DNA from: Gemmatimonadota bacterium
GTDB taxonomy: Bacteria; Gemmatimonadota; Gemmatimonadetes; Gemmatimonadales; Gemmatimonadaceae
Direction: 5' to 3'
DNA length: 64,000 bases
Assembly (NCBI GenBank): GCA_016712265.1
Contig: JADJRJ010000028.1
Location: forward strand, 248,001-312,000
Positions within the stretch are counted from its first letter, which is position 1. Every line of letters starts with the position of its first letter. The position numbers and the translations under genes were made by a program. This document shows, in pieces, positions 16,055 through 24,865 of the stretch. Below the pieces are notes generated by a model. That model was not told the origin of the DNA. It worked only from the letters and a program-made list of their open reading frames with translations, and searched no databases.

Positions 16055-18478
16055 ATGAAGCTTCTGCTTGCCGCTGCTGGGGTCGTGATGGGCGTGGGAC
16101 TCACCGCCACCGGTGGCCCGCCGCCCGCCCCGAAGAAGCCGCTCCTTCCGCCGGCGCCCCATGCGAAGCGGATCAACGCCGCGGAGTTGACCCCGGTCGT
16201 GCGACGGTATTGCGCGACGACCTGTCACAGCGCCACCCAGAAGCGCGGGAACATCTCGCTGGCCGACTTCAACGTCGAGGCGGCGGCGGGCGACCCGGAG
16301 CGCGCCGAGCGGATCATTCGCAAGTTGCGCACGGACATGATGCCGCCGCCGGGGTCGCGTCGCCCGCGCGGTGACACCCTTGTCATGCTGGCGGACGCGC
16401 TCGAGCAGACCATCGACAACGCAGGCCCGATCAATCCGGGTTCGCGCGTGTTCCAGCGCCTGAACCGCGCCGAGTACGAGGCGGTGATCCGTGACCTCCT
16501 CGGCCTGGAGGTCAACGCGGGGGACTACCTGCCGCTGGATACCAAGAGCGCGAATTTCGACAACATCTCCGCAGCGCAGCTGCTCTCGCCCACCCTGCTC
16601 GAGGCCTACCTCAATGCGGCCTCGGCGGTCTCGCGCATCGCGGTGGGGGATCGTAACCCGGTCTTTGCGCAGGCCACCTACAAGACCTCGCCGTTTGCCT
16701 CCCAGCACCCCTGGGACCATGTCGAGGGGACCCCGTACGGCACCAGGGGCGGGCTCGTCGTCACGCACAACTTCCCGGCAGACGCCGAATACGAGTTCCG
16801 CATCAATGTGGCAGGTGGAATCGGGACCAAGCTTGAGGATGTGGACATCTCGATCGACGGGGAGCAGGTCGCCCTCCTCATGTACGAGCGTGGCATCGCC
16901 CGCAATGCCTCGTCGGCGGACGCCCCACTCGGCGCGGACTACCTCCGCAGCGAACCGATCAAGGTCAAGGCCGGACAACGCAAGGTGTCGGTGGCGTTCG
17001 TCAACCGGGCGATGGGGCCGTACGAGGACCTCATCAAGCCGCACGACTGGTCGCGCGCGTCGGGCGGCAGCGCGGCGGCTGGTTCGACCGAACCGCCCGC
17101 GATCATGGAAGTGCAGGTCAATGGTCCGCGGAATGTCACGGGCATCTCCGAGACCGAGAGCCGACGCCGCATCTTCAGCTGCAAGCCGACGTCGCGGGCC
17201 ACGCAACGTCCCTGCGCCACGCAGATCATCAATCGGTTGGGCGAGCGCGCCTACCGGCGCCCGCTGACCCCCCGCGATCGCGAGGCGCTCCTGTCGTTCT
17301 TTGATCGCGGTGCCGCGGCCGCTCCGGACAACGCCTTCGAGAACGGCATGCGGACGGCACTGCAGGCGATGCTCGCCAGCCCCTACTTCGTCTTCCGCAT
17401 CGAGCCCACCCCGGCCGGGGTGGCCGAAGGCAAGGACTACAACGTCAGCGACATCGATCTTGCATCCCGCCTGTCCTTCTTCATCTGGGGCACGATGCCG
17501 GATGAACGGCTCCTCGGCCTCGCGAAGGCCGGTCGCCTCTCGGAGAAGCTGACGTATGAGCGCGAGGTCAAGCGGCTCCTGGCGGATCCGCGCGCGGCCG
17601 CGCTGTCCCGCCGGTTTGCCGGCCAGTGGCTGCGCCTGCCTGACCTCGATCTCGTGCACCCGGATGCCTTCTTCTTCCCTGACTTTGACCAGGGGCTGGC
17701 TGACGCGATGAAGCGCGAGACCGAGTCCTTCGTCGAGGACATCATCCGGAACGACCGGAGTGTGCTGGAGCTGTTCTCCGCAGACTGGACCTACGCCAAC
17801 GAGCGGCTCGCGAAGCACTACGGGATCCCGAATGTCGCGGGGAATGATTTCAGGCGCGTGACCTACCCGGACGAATCTCGCCGCGGCATCCTCGGTCACG
17901 GCAGCGTGTTGGTGCAGACGTCCCTCGGGAATCGCACCTCGCCGGTGTTGCGCGGCAAGTGGGTGATGGAGGTGCTGCTCGGTTCGCCGCCGCCGCCACC
18001 GCCGCCGAACGTACCGGATCTCGAACAGACCGCAGGGTCGAAGGAAGGCAAGATCCTCACGACGCGTGAGCGGATGGAGATGCATCGCACCAACCCGACG
18101 TGCAACTCCTGCCACCAGTTCATGGACCCGCTGGGGCTCGCGCTCGATGCGTTCGACGTCACCGGCCGGCTTCGGTTCCGTGAGAACGGGGCGCAGCTGG
18201 ACACGCGCGGGAACACCTATGACGGCACGTCGGTCGCCACGGCTGCCGACCTTAATCGGTGGCTGGTCAAGCGTCCGACGCCGCTGATGCGCAACTTCGC
18301 CGAGAACATGTTCGCCTATGCGCTGGGCCGCCGGGTCGAGGACCACGACCAGCCGGCGATCCGCGCCGTGGTGCGCGACGCGGCGGCGAAGAACTACCGT
18401 TTTTCGTCATTTGTCCATGGCGTCGTCACCTCTCGGGCATTCCGCCAGAAGCGGGCCGAGGTCGTGACGGACCAGTAG
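16055..18478 (+). CDS. DUF1592-type exported cytochrome-like protein
   Basis: 807 residues with an N-terminal hydrophobic signal (MKLLLAAAGVVMGVGL). The order of blocks follows the planctomycete-type DUF1587-DUF1592-DUF1588-DUF1585 proteins: an N-terminal cysteine motif, then NRAEYEAVIRDLLGL, RAYRRPLT, DLASRLSFFIWGTMPDERLL, LLGSPPPPPPPNVPDL, and NPTCNSCHQFMDPLG near the end. The C-terminal motif is C-x2-C-H; the N-terminal one (C53-ATT-C57-H58) has three residues between the cysteines. These proteins are thought to be exported; enzymatic role unknown. A hairpin CCCGCC/GGCGGG (16022-16039) lies just upstream of the ATG. It forms an operon with the DUF1552 gene (76 bp away). Confidence 0.85.
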   Translation: MKLLLAAAGVVMGVGLTATGGPPPAPKKPLLPPAPHAKRINAAELTPVVRRYCATTCHSATQKRGNISLADFNVEAAAGDPERAERIIRKLRTDMMPPPGSRRPRGDTLVMLADALEQTIDNAGPINPGSRVFQRLNRAEYEAVIRDLLGLEVNAGDYLPLDTKSANFDNISAAQLLSPTLLEAYLNAASAVSRIAVGDRNPVFAQATYKTSPFASQHPWDHVEGTPYGTRGGLVVTHNFPADAEYEFRINVAGGIGTKLEDVDISIDGEQVALLMYERGIARNASSADAPLGADYLRSEPIKVKAGQRKVSVAFVNRAMGPYEDLIKPHDWSRASGGSAAAGSTEPPAIMEVQVNGPRNVTGISETESRRRIFSCKPTSRATQRPCATQIINRLGERAYRRPLTPRDREALLSFFDRGAAAAPDNAFENGMRTALQAMLASPYFVFRIEPTPAGVAEGKDYNVSDIDLASRLSFFIWGTMPDERLLGLAKAGRLSEKLTYEREVKRLLADPRAAALSRRFAGQWLRLPDLDLVHPDAFFFPDFDQGLADAMKRETESFVEDIIRNDRSVLELFSADWTYANERLAKHYGIPNVAGNDFRRVTYPDESRRGILGHGSVLVQTSLGNRTSPVLRGKWVMEVLLGSPPPPPPPNVPDLEQTAGSKEGKILTTRERMEMHRTNPTCNSCHQFMDPLGLALDAFDVTGRLRFRENGAQLDTRGNTYDGTSVATAADLNRWLVKRPTPLMRNFAENMFAYALGRRVEDHDQPAIRAVVRDAAAKNYRFSSFVHGVVTSRAFRQKRAEVVTDQ

Positions 18479-18554
18479 GGCGGGCACCAACGACACCGCC
18501 GCACCCCGTACGGCTGCATCCCACGCTCACGCGTTTTCACCCAGAGTACATCTC

Positions 18555-19952
18555 ATGTCCTTCATCTCCGGGAAGACCCTCCCCCGCCGCACCTTCCTCC
18601 GAGGCCTCGGCGCCACCGTCGCACTGCCCTATCTGGAGGCCATGCGGCCCGCGGCGCGATTCGGCTCGGCATCCGCGGGAGCGGCGCCGGCGGCCAAGAC
18701 GCGACTCGTCTGCATCGAGTCCGTGCACGGCGCGGCGGGTTCGTCGAACCTCGGGGCCACGAAGTACCTCTGGGCCCCACGAGAGGTCGGACGCGGATTC
18801 ACCTTTGGCCAGGACAACGCGCTCAAGCCCTTGGAATCCTGGCGCGAGTATCTCACGATCGTCTCCAACACCGACGTGCGAATGGCTGAGCCGTTCGAAG
18901 CGCCGGAAATCGGCGGCGACCACTTCCGGTCCAGCGCCGTGTTCCTGACGCAGGCCCATCCCAAGCAGACGCAGGGATCGGACGTCTACGTGGGCACCTC
19001 GTTCGACCAGATCGTAGCCCAGCGTATCGGTCAGGACACCGCGATTCCCTCGATGCAGCTCTGCATCGAGAACCTCGACCAGGCCGGCGGGTGTTACTAC
19101 AACTACGCCTGCGCCTATACCGACTCGATCAGCTGGGCCTCGCCCACCGAGCCGCTGCCGATGATCCGGAACCCGCGCGTGGCGTTCGACATGCTGTTTG
19201 GCACTGGCTCCAACCATGCGGACCGCGCGAATCGCCGGAAGGAAAACGGCTCGATCCTCGACTGGATCACCGGTGAGATGGCCAGCCTCAAGCGTCAGCT
19301 GGGGAACGCCGATCGCGTGCGCGTGGACCAGTACCTGGAGAACGTGCGTGAGCTCGAGCGCCGCATCCAGAAGATCGAGACGCAGAACCGCAGCGGTGAG
19401 GAGCGCCAGCTGCCGGATGCGCCCGCCGGCGTGCCCGACTCGTTCGAAGAACACATGAAGTTGATGTTCGACTTCCAGGTGCTGGCCTTCGAGTCGGACA
19501 TGACGCGCGTGACGGCCTTCAAGACGGGGCGCGATGCGTCCAGCCGCGTGTATCCCGAGTCCGGGACGAACAAGGGCTTCCATCCGGCGTCGCACCACGG
19601 GGGACGCGAGGCGGCCATCATGGACTTCAACCTGATCAACCGTTATCACGTCAGCTTGCTTCCGTACTTCCTCGACAAGCTCAAGAACACGAAGGACGGC
19701 GACGGCAACCTGCTCGACCAGACGACGATCGTGTACGGCTCCCCGATGGCGGATGGCAACACGCACAACCACCGTCGCTGCCCGCTCATCCTGCTCGGCA
19801 AGGGGAATGGCCAGCTGCCCGGGAACGTGCACCTCAAGGCACCGGACGGCACCCCGATGGCAGACGTCTTCCTGAGCCTGCTGCACAAGTTCGGCGCCAC
19901 CGAGATCGAGACGTTCGGGGACAGCGCGTGCCCCTTCACCCTCTCTGCATAA
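18555..19952 (+). CDS. DUF1552 protein with Tat signal
   Basis: 465 residues. The N terminus LPRRTFLRGLGATVALPYLE is a textbook twin-arginine signal, so a folded protein is sent across the membrane. The rest matches DUF1552, a family that nearly always sits beside DUF1592 genes, as here; the function is not established. A conserved-looking block is FHPASHHGGREAA, and YGSPMADGNTHNHR near the C terminus resembles alkaline-phosphatase-superfamily (DUF1501-like) endings. It is followed after 15 bp by the ankyrin gene, so the three genes form one unit. Confidence 0.87.
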   Translation: MSFISGKTLPRRTFLRGLGATVALPYLEAMRPAARFGSASAGAAPAAKTRLVCIESVHGAAGSSNLGATKYLWAPREVGRGFTFGQDNALKPLESWREYLTIVSNTDVRMAEPFEAPEIGGDHFRSSAVFLTQAHPKQTQGSDVYVGTSFDQIVAQRIGQDTAIPSMQLCIENLDQAGGCYYNYACAYTDSISWASPTEPLPMIRNPRVAFDMLFGTGSNHADRANRRKENGSILDWITGEMASLKRQLGNADRVRVDQYLENVRELERRIQKIETQNRSGEERQLPDAPAGVPDSFEEHMKLMFDFQVLAFESDMTRVTAFKTGRDASSRVYPESGTNKGFHPASHHGGREAAIMDFNLINRYHVSLLPYFLDKLKNTKDGDGNLLDQTTIVYGSPMADGNTHNHRRCPLILLGKGNGQLPGNVHLKAPDGTPMADVFLSLLHKFGATEIETFGDSACPFTLSA

Positions 19953-19967
19953 CGCCTGAGGTCTCCA

Positions 19968-22085
19968 ATGGTCTTTCGACTGTTAGGGCGCGCGTCGGTA
20001 GTCGCAGCCGCATGGGTGGTGCTGTCGGCGGCCGCGCTGGAGGTCAATGCGCCGCTGGCCGACGCGGCGCGTCGCGGCGACGTGACCCGAGTGCGCCAGC
20101 TGCTGGCGAGTCGTGCCGACGTGAACGCGGCGATGGGTGATGGGATGACGGCGCTGCACTGGGCGGCCGACCGAGGCGATGCGGTCATGGCGGACCTGCT
20201 CGTGAAGGCGCGGGCCAAGCTCACGGCCACGACGCGCCTCGGGAACCACACCCCATTGCACGTCGCGGCCAGGAAAGGAAATGCCGCGGTGGTGAAGGTG
20301 CTGCTCAAGGCGGGGGCGGACCCCAAGGCGATCGCCGTGAACGACATCACGGCCCTGCACCTCGCGGCAGCCGCCGGAGACCCCGAGACGGTGAAGGCGC
20401 TGCTCGATGCCAAGGCCGATCCCAACGCACGCGAAGGGGAATGGCAACAAACCCCATTGATGTTTGCGGCCGCGGCGAATCGCGCGGATGCCATCAAGGT
20501 CCTGGTCACGTACAAGGCCGACGCGGCGATCCGCACGAAGCTCGTCGACCTGCAGGACGAGGAAAAGCGCGAGCGCGCGGCCTCCACCAAGCGCAATGAG
20601 GAACTCTTCGCCGCGCTGCCCGAGAAGGTGCGCGACTCGCTGCGCGCGGCCGCGGCGCGGACCCCCGCACCTCAACGTCCAGGGGCCCCAGCGGCGGCCG
20701 CTGCTGCACCGGGTACGCCGCCGCCAGCTCCCCCGCCGGGCGCGCCAGCGGCCAACACCCAGGCCCAGCAAGCCCAGGGTACCGGGGGCATGCCCGCCAT
20801 CTTCAACCGGGATGCACCGCCAACCACCGGACTGACGGCGTCACAGATCCAGCAGGCAATTGCGGCGGGCCGTCAGGCGTACCTGTCCGGGGCGACGGCC
20901 ACCGGACCGGAGGCGCCTGTGGATACCTCGTTAGGTGAGGTCGCCGGCTTCACCGGGTCTGTGGGCAAGATGGGCGGGATGACCGCCCTGCATCACGCGG
21001 TGCGGCAGGGGAACATGGCGGCCGCGTTGGCGCTGCTGGATGCGGGGGCCGATATCAACCAGGTCAGCACGAGTGACTCCACCACGCCGGTCCTGCACGC
21101 GGCACTCAACGGGCACTTCGACCTCGCCATGGAGCTCGTGAAGCGTGGGGCCGACGTGAAGATCGCCAGCGTGCACGGGACTACCCCGCTGTATGCGGCA
21201 ATCAACAGCACCTACCTGCCGCGGTCACGGTATCCGCAGCCCCAGTCGATCCAGGTGCAGAAGACGTCGCATCTCGAGCTGATGGAGGCGGTGCTCAAGG
21301 CCGGGGCGGACGTCAACGTGCGGCTGAAGAAGAACCTCTGGTTCTTTGGTTACAGCAACTGCGGCAATGGGAACTGCGGCTTGGAGTACCTTGACGGCAC
21401 GACGGCGTTCTGGCGTGCGGCGTACGCGGTGGACGTGGAGGCCATGCGGCTGCTCAAGAAGTACGGCGCGGACCACACGATTCCCTCGTTCCGCCAAGTG
21501 GCGGCGCGTGGTGCGCGTGGTGGTGCCGGGGGCCCGCCGGGCGCACCAGGAGCGCCGGCTGCTGCCGGCGCCGCGCGACCGGATTCGTCGACGGCGGGCC
21601 GACTCGCCGCCGTGCGGGCGCAGCTCGCGCAGGGTGGCGGTGGCGGTGGCTTTGGTGGCGCACCGCGCATGACCCCGGAGATGGACTCTGCCTCGAAGGC
21701 GGTGCCGCCGGGGATCGGCGTCTACGCGATTCACAACGCGGCAGGGGTTGGCTATGGCAACGGCTTTGCCGGCAACGCGCACCGGCACTACCCCGAGGGG
21801 TGGATGCCGACGATGAAGTACCTGGTCGAGGAACTCGGCATGGACGTGAACATGCGCGACAACAACGGCTACACGGCCATGCACCACGCGGCGTCGCGCG
21901 GGGACAACGAGATGATCCAGTACCTCGTGAGCAAGGGCGGAGACGTGAAGGCCGTCTCGCGCAACGGGCGCACGACCGTCGACATGGCCAACGGCCCCGT
22001 GCAGCGCCTGCGTCCCTTCCCGGAGACGATTGCGTTGCTTGAGAAACTCGGCGCGAAGAACAACCACAACTGCGTCGGCTGCTAG
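19968..22085 (+). CDS. Exported ankyrin-repeat protein
   Basis: 705 residues. An N-terminal hydrophobic segment (about residues 3-24) suggests export. Two blocks of ankyrin repeats are visible: about residues 28-190 (DGMTALHWAADRGDA, HTPLHVAARKGNA, DITALHLAAAAGDP) and about 320-700 (GMTALHHAVRQGNM, GYTAMHHAASRGDN). They are separated by an Ala/Pro/Gln-rich linker (about 225-275), and a second Gly/Ala/Pro-rich insert lies at about 515-565. The protein ends in CVGC. It is the third gene after DUF1592 and DUF1552 and probably acts in protein-protein contact with them. A strong terminator follows. Confidence 0.85.
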   Translation: MVFRLLGRASVVAAAWVVLSAAALEVNAPLADAARRGDVTRVRQLLASRADVNAAMGDGMTALHWAADRGDAVMADLLVKARAKLTATTRLGNHTPLHVAARKGNAAVVKVLLKAGADPKAIAVNDITALHLAAAAGDPETVKALLDAKADPNAREGEWQQTPLMFAAAANRADAIKVLVTYKADAAIRTKLVDLQDEEKRERAASTKRNEELFAALPEKVRDSLRAAAARTPAPQRPGAPAAAAAAPGTPPPAPPPGAPAANTQAQQAQGTGGMPAIFNRDAPPTTGLTASQIQQAIAAGRQAYLSGATATGPEAPVDTSLGEVAGFTGSVGKMGGMTALHHAVRQGNMAAALALLDAGADINQVSTSDSTTPVLHAALNGHFDLAMELVKRGADVKIASVHGTTPLYAAINSTYLPRSRYPQPQSIQVQKTSHLELMEAVLKAGADVNVRLKKNLWFFGYSNCGNGNCGLEYLDGTTAFWRAAYAVDVEAMRLLKKYGADHTIPSFRQVAARGARGGAGGPPGAPGAPAAAGAARPDSSTAGRLAAVRAQLAQGGGGGGFGGAPRMTPEMDSASKAVPPGIGVYAIHNAAGVGYGNGFAGNAHRHYPEGWMPTMKYLVEELGMDVNMRDNNGYTAMHHAASRGDNEMIQYLVSKGGDVKAVSRNGRTTVDMANGPVQRLRPFPETIALLEKLGAKNNHNCVGC

Positions 22086-22117
22086 GGTGTCGAGGCGGTC
22101 GTCCCGCGCGAGTACGA

Positions 22118-22145
22118 GGGGGCATTCGGGCGACCGGATGCCCCT
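22118..22145 (+). terminator. GNRA-loop hairpin terminator
   Basis: GGGGCATTCGG (22119-22129) pairs with CCGGATGCCCC (22134-22144), with one T-G wobble, closed by the tetraloop GCGA (a GNRA loop). It begins about 33 bases after the ankyrin stop and is followed by a moderately T-rich stretch. This is the best terminator-like structure in the window and would close the DUF1592-DUF1552-ankyrin operon. Confidence 0.65.
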
Positions 22146-22230
22146 TGCTCGTTGCGTTGTCGTCGTTCCGCTGACAGTCCCGAGGCCGGTGTCGGCCGAT
22201 ACTTGAGGACAACACAGCGAGGAAGGCGCC

Positions 22231-22686
22231 ATGCTCGTCGCCGACGTGATGACCCCGGATCCGGTGTCGGTCCGGGAGGACAAACGCTTGCTCGCCGCAA
22301 AGGCGATCATGGAGTTCAGCAGGATCCGCCACCTCCCCGTGGTCAACGCACATGGTGACCTGGTCGGGTTGTTGACGCGTGGCACGCTGCTCGCAGCGTC
22401 GGCCTCGTTGCTCGACCATCTCCCGGCGGTGGAGAGCGATCACCAGCTCGGTGCGGTCCTGATCCGGGACGTGATGGTCCACGGCCCGATGACGGTCGAG
22501 GCCGGAGCCCACGTCTCCACGGCGGCCCACTTGATGGCGACGCGCAAGGTGGGCTGCCTCCCTGTGGTCGAGGGGTCGCGGCTGGTCGGCATCATCACCG
22601 AGGTTGACCTCCTGCGACTGGTGGAACAGGCCGAGAAGCACCACTTGCTGGATACCCTGGGCGCATCGGCGCACCAGCATCCCTGA
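22231..22686 (+). CDS. CBS-domain pair protein
   Basis: 151 residues consisting of two CBS domains: VADVMTPDPVSVREDKRLL...RHLPVVNAHGDLVGLLT and IRDVMVHGPMTVEAGAHV...GCLPVVEGSRLVGIITEVD. Stand-alone CBS pairs usually bind adenine nucleotides and act as regulatory or energy sensors in the cytoplasm. AGGAAGG lies 8-14 bases before the ATG. It appears monocistronic, behind its own spacer. Confidence 0.88.
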   Translation: MLVADVMTPDPVSVREDKRLLAAKAIMEFSRIRHLPVVNAHGDLVGLLTRGTLLAASASLLDHLPAVESDHQLGAVLIRDVMVHGPMTVEAGAHVSTAAHLMATRKVGCLPVVEGSRLVGIITEVDLLRLVEQAEKHHLLDTLGASAHQHP

Positions 22687-22799
22687 CGGCCTGTTCCCCG
22701 GGGCTGCGGAGGGTGAGGGAGGGACGTAGTTTCTCGCGACACACACCGCGCTGTGCGGCACGTGCGTTGCCGTGACACCGGGTGTTTCGCCCCTCGCCC

Positions 22800-23267
22800 A
22801 TGACCAACGTTTCCCTCGCCGACCTGTTCGATCCTGCGGGCCTCGAGTCCGCCATGGCGCGCCTCAATGCGCTCTCGCCAACCTCCCAGCCGCAGTGGGG
22901 GAAGATGGGGGTCGCGGCCATGCTCGCGCACCTGAACGTCTCATATGAGATGTTGTACGAGACGAAGCACAAGCGGCCGAACGCCCTCGTGCGCTTCCTC
23001 CTGCGCACCTTCCTCAAGGACAAGGTCGTCGGGCCAGCGCCGTACCCGCGCAACTCCCCTACCGCGCCGCAGTTCCGTATCGCGGACACGCGCGACTTTG
23101 CGAAGGAGAAGGAGCGCCTCGTTACCTACATGCGACGCATGTACGGGGAGGGGCGGGCGCATTTCGAGGGCAGGGAGTCCGCCTCGTTTGGTCCGCTGAC
23201 GGCGAGTGAGTGGAACATCATGTTCTCCAAGCACCTCGACCACCACATGCGGCAGTTCGGGGTGTAG
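22800..23267 (+). CDS. DUF1569-like (DinB-fold) protein
   Basis: 155 residues from ATG 22800; a GTG at 22782 in the same frame is possible. The pattern WGKMGVAAMLAHLNVSYEM...and NIMFSKHLDHHMRQFGV, with histidines at both ends, is that of DUF1569/DinB-like four-helix bundle proteins, in which three histidines often bind a metal. Function unknown. Single gene, probably cytoplasmic. Confidence 0.75.
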   Translation: MTNVSLADLFDPAGLESAMARLNALSPTSQPQWGKMGVAAMLAHLNVSYEMLYETKHKRPNALVRFLLRTFLKDKVVGPAPYPRNSPTAPQFRIADTRDFAKEKERLVTYMRRMYGEGRAHFEGRESASFGPLTASEWNIMFSKHLDHHMRQFGV

Positions 23268-23497
23268 GTCGGCCCACCGCGCCCGGTCGACGCGCGACGG
23301 GAAGGAGCGAACGCTTCCCCGAGCGCGAACGTGCCGCCGCCTGGGCGCCGCACAGGGCGGGCACGGTGAGAGCGAGAATGGCGAGAGCGGTACGCACGTG
23401 CGAACAAATGAGGACTCCTGTCAGTGGAGCCGGACGCCGCAAGGGTTGCACGGCGGGCCCTCTGGACACGATGCGGAGCCGGACTTCTCTTCCGCGC

Positions 23498-24787
23498 ATG
23501 ACGACTCCACGTGATTCGCGACGGCGTTTCCTTGCCTTCCTGGCCGGGAGCCCCCTCTTCGCCGCGGCCGGAGTAGATCCTGGCCTCGTGTCCGACCTCC
23601 TCCGAGGCGGACGCCGCGCGGACCGTGACGCCCTGGACCTCGTGGAGCAGCTTCCGTCGCAGGATCCCCCGATCACACGGGTGCAGGACGCGCTCGACGT
23701 CTTCGACTTTGAGCCGGTGGCGAAGAAGGCCATCCCCGTCGCGCACTGGGGATACCTGGCGGGCGGCACGGACGACGATGCAACGATCGCCGCGAACCGC
23801 GCCGGCTTCGACCGTTGGGTGCTCAATCCCCGCCGCCTCATCGATGTGAGCCGCATCGACGCCAGCCTGTCGTTCTACGGCACGAAGTACCCGACGCCCA
23901 TCGTGATCAATCCCGTGGCGAGCCAGAAGGCCTTTCACGCACAGGGGGAGGTCGCGGTCGCCCGGGCGGCGCGGGCGAAGGACCACCTGATGGTGCTGTC
24001 GACGGTCGCGACCACCTCCATCGAGGAGGCGATCGCCGAGCGGGGCGGTCCGGTCTGGTTCCAGCTGTACCACCAGCCTGACTGGTCGGTGACAAAGCAG
24101 ATGGTGCAGCGCGCGGAGCGCGCCGGGGCACCGGCCATCGTCTTTACCGTGGACCTGCTCGCCGGGAGCAACCGCCTCACCTTGCTGCGGGAGTCGCGCA
24201 AGGACACGCGGGAGTGCACCCGGTGCCACCTGGGCGGCCCACCGCTCCCCGGGCTCACGGGGCGCCTCGATGACCGGGACAACCGGCGCAAGCCGATGCT
24301 CAATGGCTACGACGCACTCCCGCCGCAACTCGAGGTCGGGACCCCGACCTGGGAGTTCGTGGATCGGCTCAAGCAAAGCACCCGAATGAAGGTGCTGCTC
24401 AAGGGGATCGTCACCGAGGAGGACGCCGCGCTCGCCGTGAAGCATGGGGTCGATGGTCTCTTCGTCTCGAACCACGGGGGCCGTGCCGAGAATTCCCAGC
24501 GCGCGACCATCACGTCGCTCCCGGAGGTCGTGAAGGGGGCCCGTGGCCGGATTCCGTTGATCTGCGATGGTGGCTTTCGTCGCGGGACCGACGTGTTCAA
24601 GGCAATCGCGTTAGGCGCGACGGCCGTGGGGATCGGGCGGCCGTATGTGTGGGGGCTTGGGGCGTTTGGCCAGGAAGGGGTGGAGGCCGTGTTGACGATC
24701 CTGCGAAAGGAGTTCGAGTTGATCATGAAGCAGAGCGGCACCACGACCCTCGCGCAGGTCTCCCGCCGCCACATCGCGCCGGCCTGA
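23498..24787 (+). CDS. FMN-dependent alpha-hydroxyacid dehydrogenase
   Basis: Oxidises an L-2-hydroxy acid such as lactate or glycolate using FMN. Best start is ATG 23498 (429 aa; ATG 23471 is also in frame). The N terminus carries a Tat-like signal (SRRRFLAFLAG), unusual for this mostly cytoplasmic or membrane-peripheral family, so export is likely. Active-site elements: FVSNHGGRAE (catalytic His), CDGGFRRGTDVFKAI (FMN phosphate binding), NPVASQKAFHAQGEVA. About 100 residues precede the TIM barrel. Substrate cannot be told; lactate 2-monooxygenase, L-lactate dehydrogenase and glycolate oxidase share these motifs. Confidence 0.87.
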   Translation: MTTPRDSRRRFLAFLAGSPLFAAAGVDPGLVSDLLRGGRRADRDALDLVEQLPSQDPPITRVQDALDVFDFEPVAKKAIPVAHWGYLAGGTDDDATIAANRAGFDRWVLNPRRLIDVSRIDASLSFYGTKYPTPIVINPVASQKAFHAQGEVAVARAARAKDHLMVLSTVATTSIEEAIAERGGPVWFQLYHQPDWSVTKQMVQRAERAGAPAIVFTVDLLAGSNRLTLLRESRKDTRECTRCHLGGPPLPGLTGRLDDRDNRRKPMLNGYDALPPQLEVGTPTWEFVDRLKQSTRMKVLLKGIVTEEDAALAVKHGVDGLFVSNHGGRAENSQRATITSLPEVVKGARGRIPLICDGGFRRGTDVFKAIALGATAVGIGRPYVWGLGAFGQEGVEAVLTILRKEFELIMKQSGTTTLAQVSRRHIAPA

Positions 24788-24865
24788 CCCAACGCGGCGT
24801 GGACGCGTCATGGCTGCGCCGGTGTGCGCGGTCTACCTTTCGTGTGACGACCATCGAGGATCGAC

